DNA from: Streptomyces dengpaensis
GTDB lineage: Bacteria; Actinomycetota; Actinomycetes; Streptomycetales; Streptomycetaceae
Length of the DNA stretch: 64,000 bases
Direction: 5' to 3'
NCBI RefSeq assembly: GCF_002946835.1
Contig: NZ_CP026652.1
Coordinates: forward strand, 5,270,001 to 5,334,000
Shown: one piece after another, positions 1 to 8,736 of the stretch
Numbering within the stretch: the first letter of the stretch is position 1
Layout: each line of letters begins with the position of its first letter
Position numbers and translations under genes: made by a program
Notes under the pieces: generated by a model
What the model saw: the letters and a program-made list of their open reading frames with translations, nothing else
What the model was told of the DNA's origin: nothing
The model's database searches: none

Positions 1-516
1 GGGGTTGGCGCCCGCGGCCGGCGCGGTGCGGTAAACGGCGAGCTCGACGGCGGTCTGTCGTGCCTTGGCCTGCTCGGCGGCGAGCTGCTGCGTGAGCTGC
101 GCAGGGTCGGCGGGGGCGTCGTCCTTGACGATGCCGAGTGCCTTGCCGATCTGCTGCGCGAGCTCGTTGCGGGCGTCGTCGGCGGCCTGCTGCTTCGCGG
201 TCACGCGCGACTTTCCGGCGTCCTTGCGGGCGGCGGTGAGCTCCGACGTGAGGCGGGCGATGGTCGCCGCGGGGTCCTCGTTCGCGGGTGCGGCCGGTGT
301 GGCGGGCTGCTGCGGCGTGGTCGGCGCTGCGCTGGCCGGGTCCTGCCCGGTCGGCTGGTTGCCGGGGTCGCCCTGCTGTCCGCCCTGTCCGCCCTGTCCG
401 CCCTCTCCGGTGCCGTCGCCTCCTGCGATGGCGTAGATCGGGCGTCCGTCGCGTCGGTAACCGAGGATGGTGTCGGCCGTATGGGTGGCCAGGGGATGCC
501 GGAACGCCGTGGTCAT
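1..516 (-). CDS. Phage capsid scaffolding protein (partial)
   Basis: The reading frame stays open from ATG at 516 to the window edge, giving 172 residues with the C-terminus missing. The N-terminus includes LGYRRDGRPIYAIAGG, the opening seen in many actinophage scaffold proteins. A Gly/Gln/Pro-rich linker follows, then an Ala/Lys/Glu-rich helical stretch suited to a coiled coil. Scaffolds act inside the procapsid with the major capsid protein and are then removed. The position downstream of portal and minor capsid genes fits, and the major capsid gene should follow to the left. The function is inferred from the N-terminal pattern and the neighbourhood. Confidence 0.75.
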   Translation of the reverse strand, partial: MTTAFRHPLATHTADTILGYRRDGRPIYAIAGGDGTGEGGQGGQGGQQGDPGNQPTGQDPASAAPTTPQQPATPAAPANEDPAATIARLTSELTAARKDAGKSRVTAKQQAADDARNELAQQIGKALGIVKDDAPADPAQLTQQLAAEQAKARQTAVELAVYRTAPAAGANP

Positions 517-540
517 GGGGTGCCCTCCTGGGGCTGGTCG

Positions 541-596
541 GCCCGCTCCTGGCGGGCGTGTGGGCATGCAAAAAGGGCCCGCTCCTGGCGGGCCCT
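541..596 (-). terminator. Rho-independent terminator with a duplicated hairpin
   Basis: Bases 574-582 (AGGGCCCGC) pair with 588-596 around a five-base loop. On the minus strand the stem is followed by a run of T (570-574), so this is a proper intrinsic terminator after the small Rmf-like gene. The 17-base core GCCCGCTCCTGGCGGGC is also present as a second copy at 541-557 without the T run, so the hairpin has been duplicated. It separates the Rmf-like gene from the scaffold gene. Confidence 0.75.
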
Positions 597-621
597 CGGG
601 TGGTGCTGTCAGTGGGGTGCG

Positions 622-792
622 CTATGCGTCGTCGCCCTGGGTGGGGCTCGGCGCGGTCTGCGCGTAGCCGCGTATCCACGCGGTGCGCAGGATGTCGGCG
701 GCGCCGTACGGGCATACGGTGGGCGGCTCGCCGGTCCTGCCGGCCTCTTGCCCTTGCTGGATCGCTCGCGCGATGTCCTGCCGTGTGCCCAT
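622..792 (-). CDS. Small Rmf/CrpP-fold protein
   Basis: A 56-residue protein that starts with ATG at 792 and ends with TAG at 622. The pattern ARAIQQGQEAGRTGEP, then CPYG, then AWIRGYAQ matches the ribosome-modulation-factor/CrpP small fold: two helices separated by a CPY turn. This fold is common in actinobacterial phages and chromosomes. The family includes Rmf, which dimerises ribosomes, but the phage members have no proven job. It lies between the minor capsid gene (17 bases upstream) and a terminator, so it closes the packaging transcription unit. The fold assignment is by pattern only. Confidence 0.65.
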   Translation of the reverse strand: MGTRQDIARAIQQGQEAGRTGEPPTVCPYGAADILRTAWIRGYAQTAPSPTQGDDA

Positions 793-809
793 GCGGTCGC
801 CCCCGGGTC

Positions 810-3008
810 TCAGCGTTTGTTCTGGTGGTCGGACTCATTCTTACGGGCTCCGGCTGCCCACCGCTGCGCTTGGCCGGTGGCTTTCTCGATGAACTCGGCC
901 TGAGTGAGGCGGCCGTGTTCGGCCCACCACTCTTTTAGCTCGTCCGATGCGTTCGCGTGGGCGATGCGTGCGGGACCGCTGAACAGGGTGATAGGGGCTC
1001 GTCCGGCGGCCTGTGCCTTCTTGTTGAGCAGAACGCCCCGTAGGTCGTCCTCGGCCTGTAGGTACTGCCGGTATACGTACTCGTCGTACATGGCGCGCGC
1101 CTCGGCGCGGGTGATGCGCGGTACCTCCTCGCCTGCTCCGCTCTCGTCGACGGCTTCGGCGAGTTGCTCGGCGAACGTGGCGTCGTCGGCGAGGGCGCCC
1201 CACCCGTCCGGATCGGGGGCGGGGTCCATCGCCTCGGCGAGGGCGTTGCGGTCGGCGAGCAGGTCGTCGACGGCGTCGCCGGTCGCCGCGGGCGCGGGCA
1301 TGGCGGCGGCGTCGCGGCGGTCCATCTCCTCGGCGATGCGCAGGATCTCGCGCTCGTCGGCGTACTGCATGCACCATGCGAGGGCGTCGTCTCCGACGTC
1401 GTCGAGGCGGTCGGCGAGCTGCCCGCCGGGAAAGTGCTGGGCGAGCAGGTCGCGGCGGTGTGCCTCGGCGGCGAGGGCGTCGCGGTCTGCGGGGGCGTCG
1501 CGGTAGCGGGCGGCGAGCTGGTCGTCGGACAGGCCGAGCAGGTCGCGGCGGGCTCCGGGCAACTGTCCGGCGCGGTCGCGGCGGTCGGTCTCGGCCATGA
1601 TGCGCAACCGGTCGCGGTCGTCGACGTGGCCGAACACGCGGGCGAGGTCGTCGTCGGACAGAGCGAGCAGGTCGTCGGACAGGTGTCCGCCCGGTGCGGC
1701 GCGGTCGAGCAGGGCGGCAGTGTCGCGGCGGTCCGCCTCGGTCTCGATGCGGGCGCGGTCGCGTTCGGTCAACTCGCCGTGCCGCATGGCGGCGCTGAGC
1801 TGGTCGTCGCTCATCTCGCGCGGGGTGAGGTCGTCGCCGGAACGGATGCGTGCGGCCTGCTGCGCCTCGTCGGGCACGGTGCGGCGCGGTGCGGGCAGGT
1901 TGCTCGCCCCGGGGGCCTCGCGCTTGGGGTTGCGCCGTAGGTCCGGGTGGGCGGCGAGGTGCTCGCGCATGGCGGCCTGATGCTGGCGCACCTTGGCGTT
2001 TGCGGCCCGCTTGGCTTCGGGGGTCGTGGCGGCGGCGGCGCGGTTCTTGTGCTTGCGGATGTTCCGCTCGATGGCGCGCTGTCGTTGCCCTGCCTCGTAG
2101 CCTTCCGGGTCGGACTCGGCGGCGTCGACGCGGGTGATACCGGGCGTGTACGCGGACACGCTGTGGCGGCAGTTGGGGTGCTGTAGTCCGGCCTGGCGGG
2201 CGTCGTTGAGGCTGCCCGCGACGTCGACGCGGACCATGCGGCCGTCGTCGATGGCGTGCTCGACCTCGACCGTTCCCGCGCGGCCACCAATGGAAAGGAT
2301 CTTGCCTTCCCACGGACGGCATAGCGGGCACTCGCGCGGCGAGTTGGACACAATCACCAGGTCTACGCCAGCGTCTCCGAGGGTGCGCATGTGCGCCTCG
2401 GTCGCCGCGCGTCCCACGGACGTACGGACGGCCATTTCCGCGTAAGACGTGAGCTGCCAGCGGCGGCCGGAACGGTCCGTAAAGGAACTGATGCCGCGGT
2501 CTGCAAACCGCGTCATGGCGTCCTGCGTGGCCTGGCGGCGGGTACCGGTGCCGAGTAGCGGCGTGGCGGTCACCTCGGCAACGACGGCGCGGTATCCGTC
2601 GTCGACGGCGCGCAGAATGCTCCGGTGCCGCTCGGTGAGTAGGTCGACGGTCTCGGCGGCGAGGCGGTCGACAGCCTGCGCGGCCGGTAGGACGTCGTCG
2701 AGGTGGCGCACTCCGTGGGGGTCGAGAACGCCGAGCTCAGCAACGGCGGCGCGGTGCCCGGTGTTGTACGCCTCGGCCACCGCGTCGAACACTTCCAACG
2801 ACATTGCGCGGCCGAGCTCGTCGACGACGGCACCCGACGCGCGGCGTACCCGCTGCACGGCGGCGAGCTTCCGCTCTGCCCACCCTGGGGCGTCGTGCCC
2901 GTCGGCGAGCTGTCGGGCGATGATGCCCAACAAGCGTTCCTCGGCGGCGGCGTACAGGTCGCGGGTCCGCTCGGCGAGGTCCTCGACCATGCCCGGATGG
3001 ATCGCCAC
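810..3008 (-). CDS. Phage minor capsid protein with C-terminal repeats
   Basis: A 732-residue protein. GTG at 3008 is chosen because GAGGGGGG lies just upstream and the gene then begins 16 bases after the portal stop; the frame is open farther upstream but inside portal. The N-terminal 350 residues are helical, with ECPLCRPWEGK and an LQHPNCRHSVSAYTPG segment. That arrangement, with HPNCRH near the end of the domain, is the hallmark of phage minor capsid protein 2 / Mu F-like head proteins, which sit at the portal vertex. Residues roughly 430-630 carry about four degenerate copies of a 40-50-residue unit with an SDDxL start and an ExDRRD end. The function of the repeats is unknown. The C-terminus is acidic and then basic. 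Confidence 0.8.
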   Translation of the reverse strand: MAIHPGMVEDLAERTRDLYAAAEERLLGIIARQLADGHDAPGWAERKLAAVQRVRRASGAVVDELGRAMSLEVFDAVAEAYNTGHRAAVAELGVLDPHGVRHLDDVLPAAQAVDRLAAETVDLLTERHRSILRAVDDGYRAVVAEVTATPLLGTGTRRQATQDAMTRFADRGISSFTDRSGRRWQLTSYAEMAVRTSVGRAATEAHMRTLGDAGVDLVIVSNSPRECPLCRPWEGKILSIGGRAGTVEVEHAIDDGRMVRVDVAGSLNDARQAGLQHPNCRHSVSAYTPGITRVDAAESDPEGYEAGQRQRAIERNIRKHKNRAAAATTPEAKRAANAKVRQHQAAMREHLAAHPDLRRNPKREAPGASNLPAPRRTVPDEAQQAARIRSGDDLTPREMSDDQLSAAMRHGELTERDRARIETEADRRDTAALLDRAAPGGHLSDDLLALSDDDLARVFGHVDDRDRLRIMAETDRRDRAGQLPGARRDLLGLSDDQLAARYRDAPADRDALAAEAHRRDLLAQHFPGGQLADRLDDVGDDALAWCMQYADEREILRIAEEMDRRDAAAMPAPAATGDAVDDLLADRNALAEAMDPAPDPDGWGALADDATFAEQLAEAVDESGAGEEVPRITRAEARAMYDEYVYRQYLQAEDDLRGVLLNKKAQAAGRAPITLFSGPARIAHANASDELKEWWAEHGRLTQAEFIEKATGQAQRWAAGARKNESDHQNKR

Positions 3009-3024
3009 GGCACGCCCCCCTCGT

Positions 3025-4509
3025 CTACAGCGGGAAGTTCCCGACGGGGTCCGGGGCGGCGGCGCCGGTCTCCGCGAGAATCGCCGCGACCTCGGCTTGC
3101 ACAGCGGTGTCTTCCCACTCCGGGTGCAGCGCCCGGACCTTCGTCGCGGTCGACACAGCACCGGCGCGGTTCAACAGGTCGAGCGTGGTCGCGGTCGCCT
3201 GCTCGCTCTCGGCCACCCCATCGCCGAACTCGACGCGCGGCCGGTCCGGCGTGACCCCGCTCGCGAACCGCACGGCGTCAACCTGCAACAGAACATGCAG
3301 CATCTCGGCGAGTGAGTGGCGCCAATAGCCGGACTTCTTCTTCCGCGTGACCATGCTGCGCTGGTCGCGGCTGTCGACCTCGGTCGCGGTGATGGGCTGC
3401 CCGCCCCCGTCGAGGCCGAATGACTGCGGCGAGTATCCGGCGGTCTGCGCGGCCTGCCGAACGATCGCCTCGGCCGTGGCCTGGTGCTCGTCGACACGGA
3501 TCGCGAACTGAGACAGGGTGATACCGGCGCCCTCGGTCGGCGGGATCTTCAGTGCCTCCCACACCTCGCGGTCGTCGTCGAACGATCCGCCGTTACCGGG
3601 GCCGTGGCCGCGTATGTAGCTGTCCGGGACGATCAGCCGGGCGCGGGCGAGGCGGATGTCACGCATCCAAGACGTCCACGTTTCGTCGAGGGCGTCGAAC
3701 AGGTCGTGTACGCCGGCGTAGTCGCTGCGCCCTATCGGGCTGCCGCGGTGCAGCCGGTTGGGCAGCATGTTGGGTACGTACGTGGCGGTGAGGTCGCGTA
3801 TGCCGGTGGCGATGCTCTGCCCGTCGCCCTCGGCGTCGAGGCTGCCGACCAGGTCCGCGGTGTCCGGGTGCTCGGTGAGCGGCACGGCGCGGCCTATGCT
3901 GTCGGCGGTGCCCTCGTACAGGACGTGGACGATGCGGCCCGGCTCGTGGCGTTCGATGTGCCGCCACACGGTCGCCTCGGTCGAGCCGCTGAGCTCACGC
4001 CAAAAGTTGACGGCGCGCAGCATGCCGAAACGCCACTCGGGTATCGCCCCGTCGGGCTGCATGACGGTGAGTAGCGGCCGGTCGGTCAGGGTGCGGTCCC
4101 ACGTGACGCGCAGGAACACACCGCTGAGGGCGGCGGCCTGCTCCGCGGCGCCGAGCAGGGTCTCTTGCACGCGGCCCTCGTCGAGCAGGACGGCGAGGCG
4201 GTCGGCCGTCGCGGCGTCGGCTTCCGGGAGGGTGATCGTCGGCATGTCCGCGAACAGAAGGTCTGCGGACGTCGAGGCGATATCGCTCGGAAGCGGGACG
4301 TGCAACCGGTGGTCGCGGCGGCCCTGCTGGTGCTCGGCGTTGCGGCGCCCCCACAGTCGGCGGCGCTCCGCGGGGCGCGGGTTGTGGCCGTAGACGCGGG
4401 CGAGGCGGTGACGGTCACCGGAGTACCAAGCATCGTCAACGCGCATCGCGTCGTATATCGGCGCCCATTCGCGGGGCGGCCATGCTGCGCCGTTCTCGGG
4501 CAGGCTCAT
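3025..4509 (-). CDS. Phage portal protein (SPP1 gp6-like)
   Basis: A 494-residue protein. ATG at 4509 overlaps the terminase stop in an ATGA junction and beats an in-frame start 14 codons upstream. The size, the opening PREWAPIYDAMRVDDAWYSGD, and the late SPQSFGLDG...ITATEVDSR...TRKKKSGYWR segment are characteristic of actinophage portals of the SPP1 gp6 class. A dodecamer of this protein forms the DNA entry channel, binds terminase and contacts the minor capsid protein. The gene order TerS-TerL-portal-minor capsid supports the call. No damage is visible. Confidence 0.9.
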   Translation of the reverse strand: MSLPENGAAWPPREWAPIYDAMRVDDAWYSGDRHRLARVYGHNPRPAERRRLWGRRNAEHQQGRRDHRLHVPLPSDIASTSADLLFADMPTITLPEADAATADRLAVLLDEGRVQETLLGAAEQAAALSGVFLRVTWDRTLTDRPLLTVMQPDGAIPEWRFGMLRAVNFWRELSGSTEATVWRHIERHEPGRIVHVLYEGTADSIGRAVPLTEHPDTADLVGSLDAEGDGQSIATGIRDLTATYVPNMLPNRLHRGSPIGRSDYAGVHDLFDALDETWTSWMRDIRLARARLIVPDSYIRGHGPGNGGSFDDDREVWEALKIPPTEGAGITLSQFAIRVDEHQATAEAIVRQAAQTAGYSPQSFGLDGGGQPITATEVDSRDQRSMVTRKKKSGYWRHSLAEMLHVLLQVDAVRFASGVTPDRPRVEFGDGVAESEQATATTLDLLNRAGAVSTATKVRALHPEWEDTAVQAEVAAILAETGAAAPDPVGNFPL

Positions 4510-5753
4510 TCGTCGGTCGCCTCCGTCGGCGCGGTGAGTAGGTGGCGCCACTCGTGCGCCGTCGAGTGGACGGCGTAGCGGAGCGCGTCAACGCTGTGGT
4601 CGTTGACCTTCATGGGCTTGTCGTCGCCGCGCTCGGCGGCTTTCTCGTCCCACACGTAACCGGGTAGCTCGTCGAGCAGGCCGGTACAGGATCGGTGGAT
4701 GCGCAGCAGGCCGGCGGCGAGCAGGGATGCCACGCTGCGGATGCCGTCGACGACGTCATTGGTCGCCTTGGCGAGGTTGGGGAATCCGTCCTCGTACGCC
4801 TGCGTGATGAAACTCGCGGCGGACGGGTCGACGAATGACCACTCGGGCGTGATGCCGAGCTCGGCAAGCCACGCGCGGATCGCCGCGGAGTACTGCGCAT
4901 CGGTCATCTGCCGTAGCGCCTTGCGGGAGTCGTGCCGCCACTCGGCGCACGCGTACATGCGGCCGTCGACACCCTCGCCGAGCAGGATCACGGACGTCGC
5001 GTTGACGGTGCCGTAGTCCATGCCGAGCCAGTAGCGGCGCATCTCGGGCAGCTCGTCGACGACGTGTGTCGCCTCGTCGTACGCCTCGTAAATGGCGCCC
5101 TCGGCCATGACCCAAAGTCCGAGGACGTTGCGCTTGTAGAACAGGCCGCGATACGACGCCTTCGTGCGGGCCTTGTACGCCTCGGACAAGCCGGGGTTGT
5201 CGTCCATGACGAAGTGCCAGGAACGGAGCCGGGTCTCACGCGGGCGGAGTAGGTACTCCTTGCGGGCCCAGTGATTCGGGTTGTCGGGGTTGGTCGTCCC
5301 GAAGATCTTCGATCCCTCGACCGAGCATCGGGCGTTGAGCTGGTCGTAGAACGTGCGGGGGAGAGTGGTGATCTCGTCGCAGTACGCGCCGGCGCACGTG
5401 AGGCCGCGGACCTTCGGCTCGGCTTGGGCGTCGTTGGCGCCGAGGGCATGCACGGTGCGGCCGAGGACGTTCGCTGTCGGGGCGCCGTTGGTGTAGTGGA
5501 TGTCTTGCGCGACGCTGCCGAAGATCGTGGGGTCGGTGAGCGGGCCGAACACGTTGCGGGCGAGGCTGTCGCGGGTGCGGCCGACCATGACCAGCTCGCC
5601 GCCCTCGGGCCGGTTGGCCACAAAGTCCAGCCACCGGAGCAAGGACGCAATCGTCTTCCCCGAGCGAACCGAGCCTTCCCAAATGTTCTGGAAGGCTCGG
5701 GCCTCCATGATCGAATCGATCTGCTTCGGGGAGAGGGCGAGGTTACTCCGCAT
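4506..5753 (-). CDS. Terminase large subunit (TerL)
   Basis: A 415-residue packaging motor. The ATPase half has Walker A GSVRSGKT near residues 28-35 and a Walker B-like AYCDEIT near 122. GTTNPDNPNHW is a typical motif III region. The nuclease half has the acidic GMDYGTVNATSV segment, VDPSAASF and the final NDHSVDALRY metal-binding motif. TerL cuts concatemeric phage DNA and pumps it into the procapsid through the portal. The start overlaps the small terminase gene by 11 bases. All catalytic motifs are present, so packaging should be functional. Confidence 0.95.
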   Translation of the reverse strand: MRSNLALSPKQIDSIMEARAFQNIWEGSVRSGKTIASLLRWLDFVANRPEGGELVMVGRTRDSLARNVFGPLTDPTIFGSVAQDIHYTNGAPTANVLGRTVHALGANDAQAEPKVRGLTCAGAYCDEITTLPRTFYDQLNARCSVEGSKIFGTTNPDNPNHWARKEYLLRPRETRLRSWHFVMDDNPGLSEAYKARTKASYRGLFYKRNVLGLWVMAEGAIYEAYDEATHVVDELPEMRRYWLGMDYGTVNATSVILLGEGVDGRMYACAEWRHDSRKALRQMTDAQYSAAIRAWLAELGITPEWSFVDPSAASFITQAYEDGFPNLAKATNDVVDGIRSVASLLAAGLLRIHRSCTGLLDELPGYVWDEKAAERGDDKPMKVNDHSVDALRYAVHSTAHEWRHLLTAPTEATDE

Positions 5754-6270
5754 CGGCGGCGGCCTCTGGCGGCGGCCCTCCGTGGCGCGCGGCGTAGTCG
5801 AGGGCGAGGCCGGCCATAAGGTCGCCGATCACGCTGCGGGACTCGGCGGCGCCGTCGTCCTTCGGCGGAACCAACTTCAGGGAGCGGTCGACTGCGGTCG
5901 CGATGGTCGACATGATGGCGCGCCGGTCCGCGGGGATCGGCTCGTCTGCCGTCTTCTCGGCGTACTTGTGGTCCTTGCCGCCCCACTCCCAGTACAGGGT
6001 GGGCGCGTGCAGCTTGTCGGCCTCGCGTTCGGCGATGTCCTGTAGCCGTTCGGCGAATGCGGCGCGGCGTGCGCTGAGGTCGGCTTTGCGTACGGCGGTC
6101 GCGGCCTGGACCTCGGCGGCGCGGTCGAAAGACAGGCCGAGCGCGGTCGCGATCTTCGACACGGTGGACGGCGAGCGGCTGAGCTTGCGGGCGATGTCGT
6201 TTCGGCTCATGCCCTGGCCGTGCAGGCGGCGCACCGCGGCGCGGTCTTTATCGGTGATGGGGCGCGCCAT
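5743..6270 (-). CDS. Terminase small subunit (TerS)
   Basis: A 175-residue protein with a helix-turn-helix of the KDRAAVRRLHGQGMSRNDIARKL type at residues 8-45, followed by a helical oligomerisation region and an acidic C-terminus. TerS recognises the packaging site and loads TerL. A near-perfect ribosome site, AGGAGGTGAC, precedes ATG at 6270, one of the strongest in the prophage. It lies directly upstream of TerL with an 11-base overlap. The name rests on the HTH plus position, since small terminases share little sequence. Confidence 0.85.
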   Translation of the reverse strand: MARPITDKDRAAVRRLHGQGMSRNDIARKLSRSPSTVSKIATALGLSFDRAAEVQAATAVRKADLSARRAAFAERLQDIAEREADKLHAPTLYWEWGGKDHKYAEKTADEPIPADRRAIMSTIATAVDRSLKLVPPKDDGAAESRSVIGDLMAGLALDYAARHGGPPPEAAADAE

Positions 6271-6307
6271 GGGGTGTCACCTCCTGCACGGGTCACGGGG
6301 CCCGCTG

Positions 6308-6520
6308 CTACTGCTGGCGGGCGAGGGAGGCGTTACCCCAGAACATGGCCTCTTCGATGGCCGTGATCGCGAGGGACTTCTCGCGGCCGTCGGGGCACGT
6401 CTCGTTGATGTGGTCGGCGAGGCGGCGGCACGCCTGGCGTACGGACGTGTGGGCGTCGCGCTTCTCGTCGGTGGTCGCGGCGTGGAATGCGAACCGGTGC
6501 TCGATGTCTTCGGGCAGCAT
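6308..6520 (-). CDS. Acb2/Tad1-like hairpin protein (candidate anti-CBASS/Thoeris sponge)
   Basis: A 70-residue, all-helical protein. ATG at 6520 has GAGAGG upstream; an earlier in-frame ATG at 6553 overlaps the hairpin of the upstream gene and is disfavoured. The pattern RFAFHAATTDEKRDAHTSVR, then CRRLADHINETCPDGREKS, then TAIEEAMFWGNASLARQ resembles the short two-helix proteins now grouped as Acb2/Tad1 hairpin domains. Members characterised in other phages bind cyclic nucleotide signals and blunt CBASS or Thoeris defence. Whether this one binds a nucleotide is not known. It lies just downstream (37 bases) of the lipoprotein-gene terminator and upstream of TerS, away from other immunity genes. 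Confidence 0.55.
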   Translation of the reverse strand: MLPEDIEHRFAFHAATTDEKRDAHTSVRQACRRLADHINETCPDGREKSLAITAIEEAMFWGNASLARQQ

Positions 6521-6557
6521 GGGCGGGCCTCTCGTCGGCGATGGGGCGGGCATGCGA

Positions 6558-6588
6558 AACGCCCCGCCGCGGTGTGCGACGGGGCGTT
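6558..6588 (-). terminator. Hairpin after the lipoprotein gene
   Basis: AACGCCCCG (6558-6566) pairs with CGGGGCGTT (6580-6588). It lies 15 bases beyond the lipoprotein stop on the minus strand. The T run is weak (TTTCG). A second, related hairpin with the same GCATGCGAA-CGCCCCG lead sequence is found at 7078-7116. Confidence 0.5.
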
Positions 6589-6602
6589 GTGGGGCGGGGC
6601 CG

Positions 6603-6998
6603 TTACGCGGGGCAGGTGCGGCCCGTGTTGGCCTTGTAGTCGGTCTGGCCGTCGTCGAGGCCGGTCGAGGCTGCGCCGATGTTGCCTACGGCCTTCCTGC
6701 CGTTGGCGAGCCGGTTGTCCACCTTGCCGGTGCCGCCGGTCGCGCAGTTGATCGACACGAAGTAGCCGGCGGGGTCGGTGAGCTTGGCGGCCACGTCGTC
6801 GAATACGGCGCGGAGATCCTTGGTCGAGGTGACCTCGACGGACACGTTGCGCTGGTTCCCGCTGTCGTCCTGCTGCGTGATCTTGTACGCGGGGACGTTG
6901 GCGGCGGGCTTGTCGTCGTCGCTGCTGCTGCATGCGGTGAGCGCTGCGAGGGCGGCGACGGCGGCCAGTGCGGCGGCGGTGGTGCGGTGGTGCTTCAC
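6603..6998 (-). CDS. Prophage-encoded lipoprotein, function unknown
   Basis: A 131-residue protein beginning with GTG at 6998, with GGGGGA upstream. Residues 1-23 form a lipoprotein signal: basic VKHHR, a hydrophobic AALAAVAALAAL run and a lipobox LTAC, followed by a Ser/Asp linker. The mature part has NVSVEVTSTKDLRAVF, a central NCATGG and a C-terminal TGRTCPA, so one disulphide is likely. I recognise no enzymatic family. It sits between its own hairpins inside the packaging region. Lipoproteins in such positions sometimes change the lysogen surface or exclude superinfecting phages, but that role is only a possibility here. Confidence 0.7.
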   Translation of the reverse strand: MKHHRTTAAALAAVAALAALTACSSSDDDKPAANVPAYKITQQDDSGNQRNVSVEVTSTKDLRAVFDDVAAKLTDPAGYFVSINCATGGTGKVDNRLANGRKAVGNIGAASTGLDDGQTDYKANTGRTCPA

Positions 6999-7278
6999 GG
7001 TGTGGTCCCCCCACGGGTACGCGATTGTTCGCGGAGTCTGTGACGCGTGGGGTGGGGGGAAGGTTGCACGGTGCATGCGAACGCCCCGCCGCGGGGGGAT
7101 TTCGGCGGGGCGTTCGGTCTGCATGCGTCCGGCCCCGTTTCCGGGCACGCCGGGGTCGCGGCCAACTGTAGATCACGAAATGGTCACGGCGCAACGTTCC
7201 TGCGCGCGGACATGGCGGCGTCCGGACGGGCGTCGGACGGGTGCGCCCCGCTGTGTCGGACGGCGGGGCGCGGTGTCG
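6999..7278 (-). other. Intergenic stretch with a strong hairpin (7078-7116)
   Basis: No gene is seen in these 280 bases. CGAACGCCCCGCCG (7078-7091) pairs perfectly with 7103-7116 around an 11-base loop. On the minus strand it follows the ribbon-helix-helix-like gene and precedes the lipoprotein gene, so it probably ends or attenuates the upstream message. There is no T run. Confidence 0.5.
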
Positions 7279-7647
7279 TCATGCGCGGTGGGTCTGTCCG
7301 ATGGGTGGGGCGGGGATGCGGCGGCCGGTGGCATGTGGCGTCGGTCGCTTGTCGGACGCGGCGGCATACGGGCTGGTCGGGCGGGGTGCGCGGGTCGGCT
7401 TCTGCTCCAACTGGTAGGCGAGCAGGCGGGGCGCGGTACCGCGGGGGACGATGCCGTTTGCCCATGCGGTGCGGTGCATGTCGGCGGACTGTCGGACGGC
7501 GGCGCGGATGGCGTCGGACAGGTTGGCGCCGGTCGACATGAGGACGGCGAGATCGTCGGCGAGGGCGTCGTCTACGCGGATGCTGGGGCGTGAGCCGGGC
7601 TGGGGCGGGGTCGGCTTCTTGGGCTGGGTAGGGTTGGTCTTGGCCAT
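7279..7647 (-). CDS. Ribbon-helix-helix-like small DNA-binding protein
   Basis: A 122-residue protein with a good GAGGGAG ribosome site before ATG at 7647. The segment RPSIRVDDALADDLAVLM...LSDAIRAAVRQSAD at residues 20-55 has the strand-helix-helix layout of Arc/MetJ/CopG-type proteins. The C-terminal half is Pro/Arg-rich and probably disordered. Such proteins usually act as dimeric repressors; the target here is unknown. No toxin partner is adjacent, which argues against an antitoxin. Confidence 0.6.
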   Translation of the reverse strand: MAKTNPTQPKKPTPPQPGSRPSIRVDDALADDLAVLMSTGANLSDAIRAAVRQSADMHRTAWANGIVPRGTAPRLLAYQLEQKPTRAPRPTSPYAAASDKRPTPHATGRRIPAPPIGQTHRA

Positions 7648-7726
7648 GGCGGGGGTTACTCCCTCTGTGGTTAGTCGGGCCCGTACGGCGGTGTGGTCGC
7701 CGGTGCGGGCCCGCGCTGGTTGTGGG

Positions 7727-8134
7727 CTACTGCTCGACGGCGGCGCGCTGCTCGCGCAAGATCCGGTAGACGTACGAATCGCCGGTGTCGAGGTCTCGGG
7801 CGATGTCGCGGGGTTTCCGTCCGGCCCGTTTGGCGTCCGCGATGATCTGCGGCATGTCCGGCTCTACGGCCTTCCATGCGCGGCGGGCGAGGGCGGCCTC
7901 GGCGAGGCGGGCGGCGGCGGCCGAGGCGGCGGCGGCCTGCTGCTTGGGCGCCGGGGTGTCGCTGGTGCTGCTCACGTGTACGTACGTCGCGGCCGGCGTC
8001 TGCTCGTTGGGCTGCTGGGCGCCATGCTTGGCGAGTAGGGCGTCGAGGGCTGCGGGGTTGATCAGGGCGCCGCGTACGTCGTCGTACAGCTCGCGGTACG
8101 TCCAGCTTTCCGGGGGGCCGTCGGGGTAGCTCAT
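7727..8134 (-). CDS. Phage protein with C-terminal helix-turn-helix
   Basis: A 135-residue protein. ATG at 8134 follows CAGGAG. The N-terminus (WTYRELYDDVRGALINPAALD) is helical, the middle is an Ala/Gln-rich linker, and the C-terminus (residues about 100-130, ADAKRAGRKPRDIARDLDTG..YVYRILRE) looks like a resolvase-type HTH. It lies one gene upstream of the packaging region and could regulate late genes or bind the packaging site. I do not recognise the family. Confidence 0.6.
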   Translation of the reverse strand: MSYPDGPPESWTYRELYDDVRGALINPAALDALLAKHGAQQPNEQTPAATYVHVSSTSDTPAPKQQAAAASAAAARLAEAALARRAWKAVEPDMPQIIADAKRAGRKPRDIARDLDTGDSYVYRILREQRAAVEQ

Positions 8135-8190
8135 CTCTTGTGCTCCTGTCTTCGGTGGGCCCGCCCTCAACCGAGGGCGGGCCGGTCGGG

Positions 8191-8691
<501 letters not shown>

Positions 8692-8736
8692 GAGGGGGTG
8701 CTCCCTTCGGTGTGCCGGGTGTGGTCCGGCTCCGCC

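Noticed and set aside
7279..7647. Antitoxin of a toxin-antitoxin pair
   Set aside because: The RHH-like domain fits an antitoxin, but no toxin-like gene is adjacent and hairpins isolate it.
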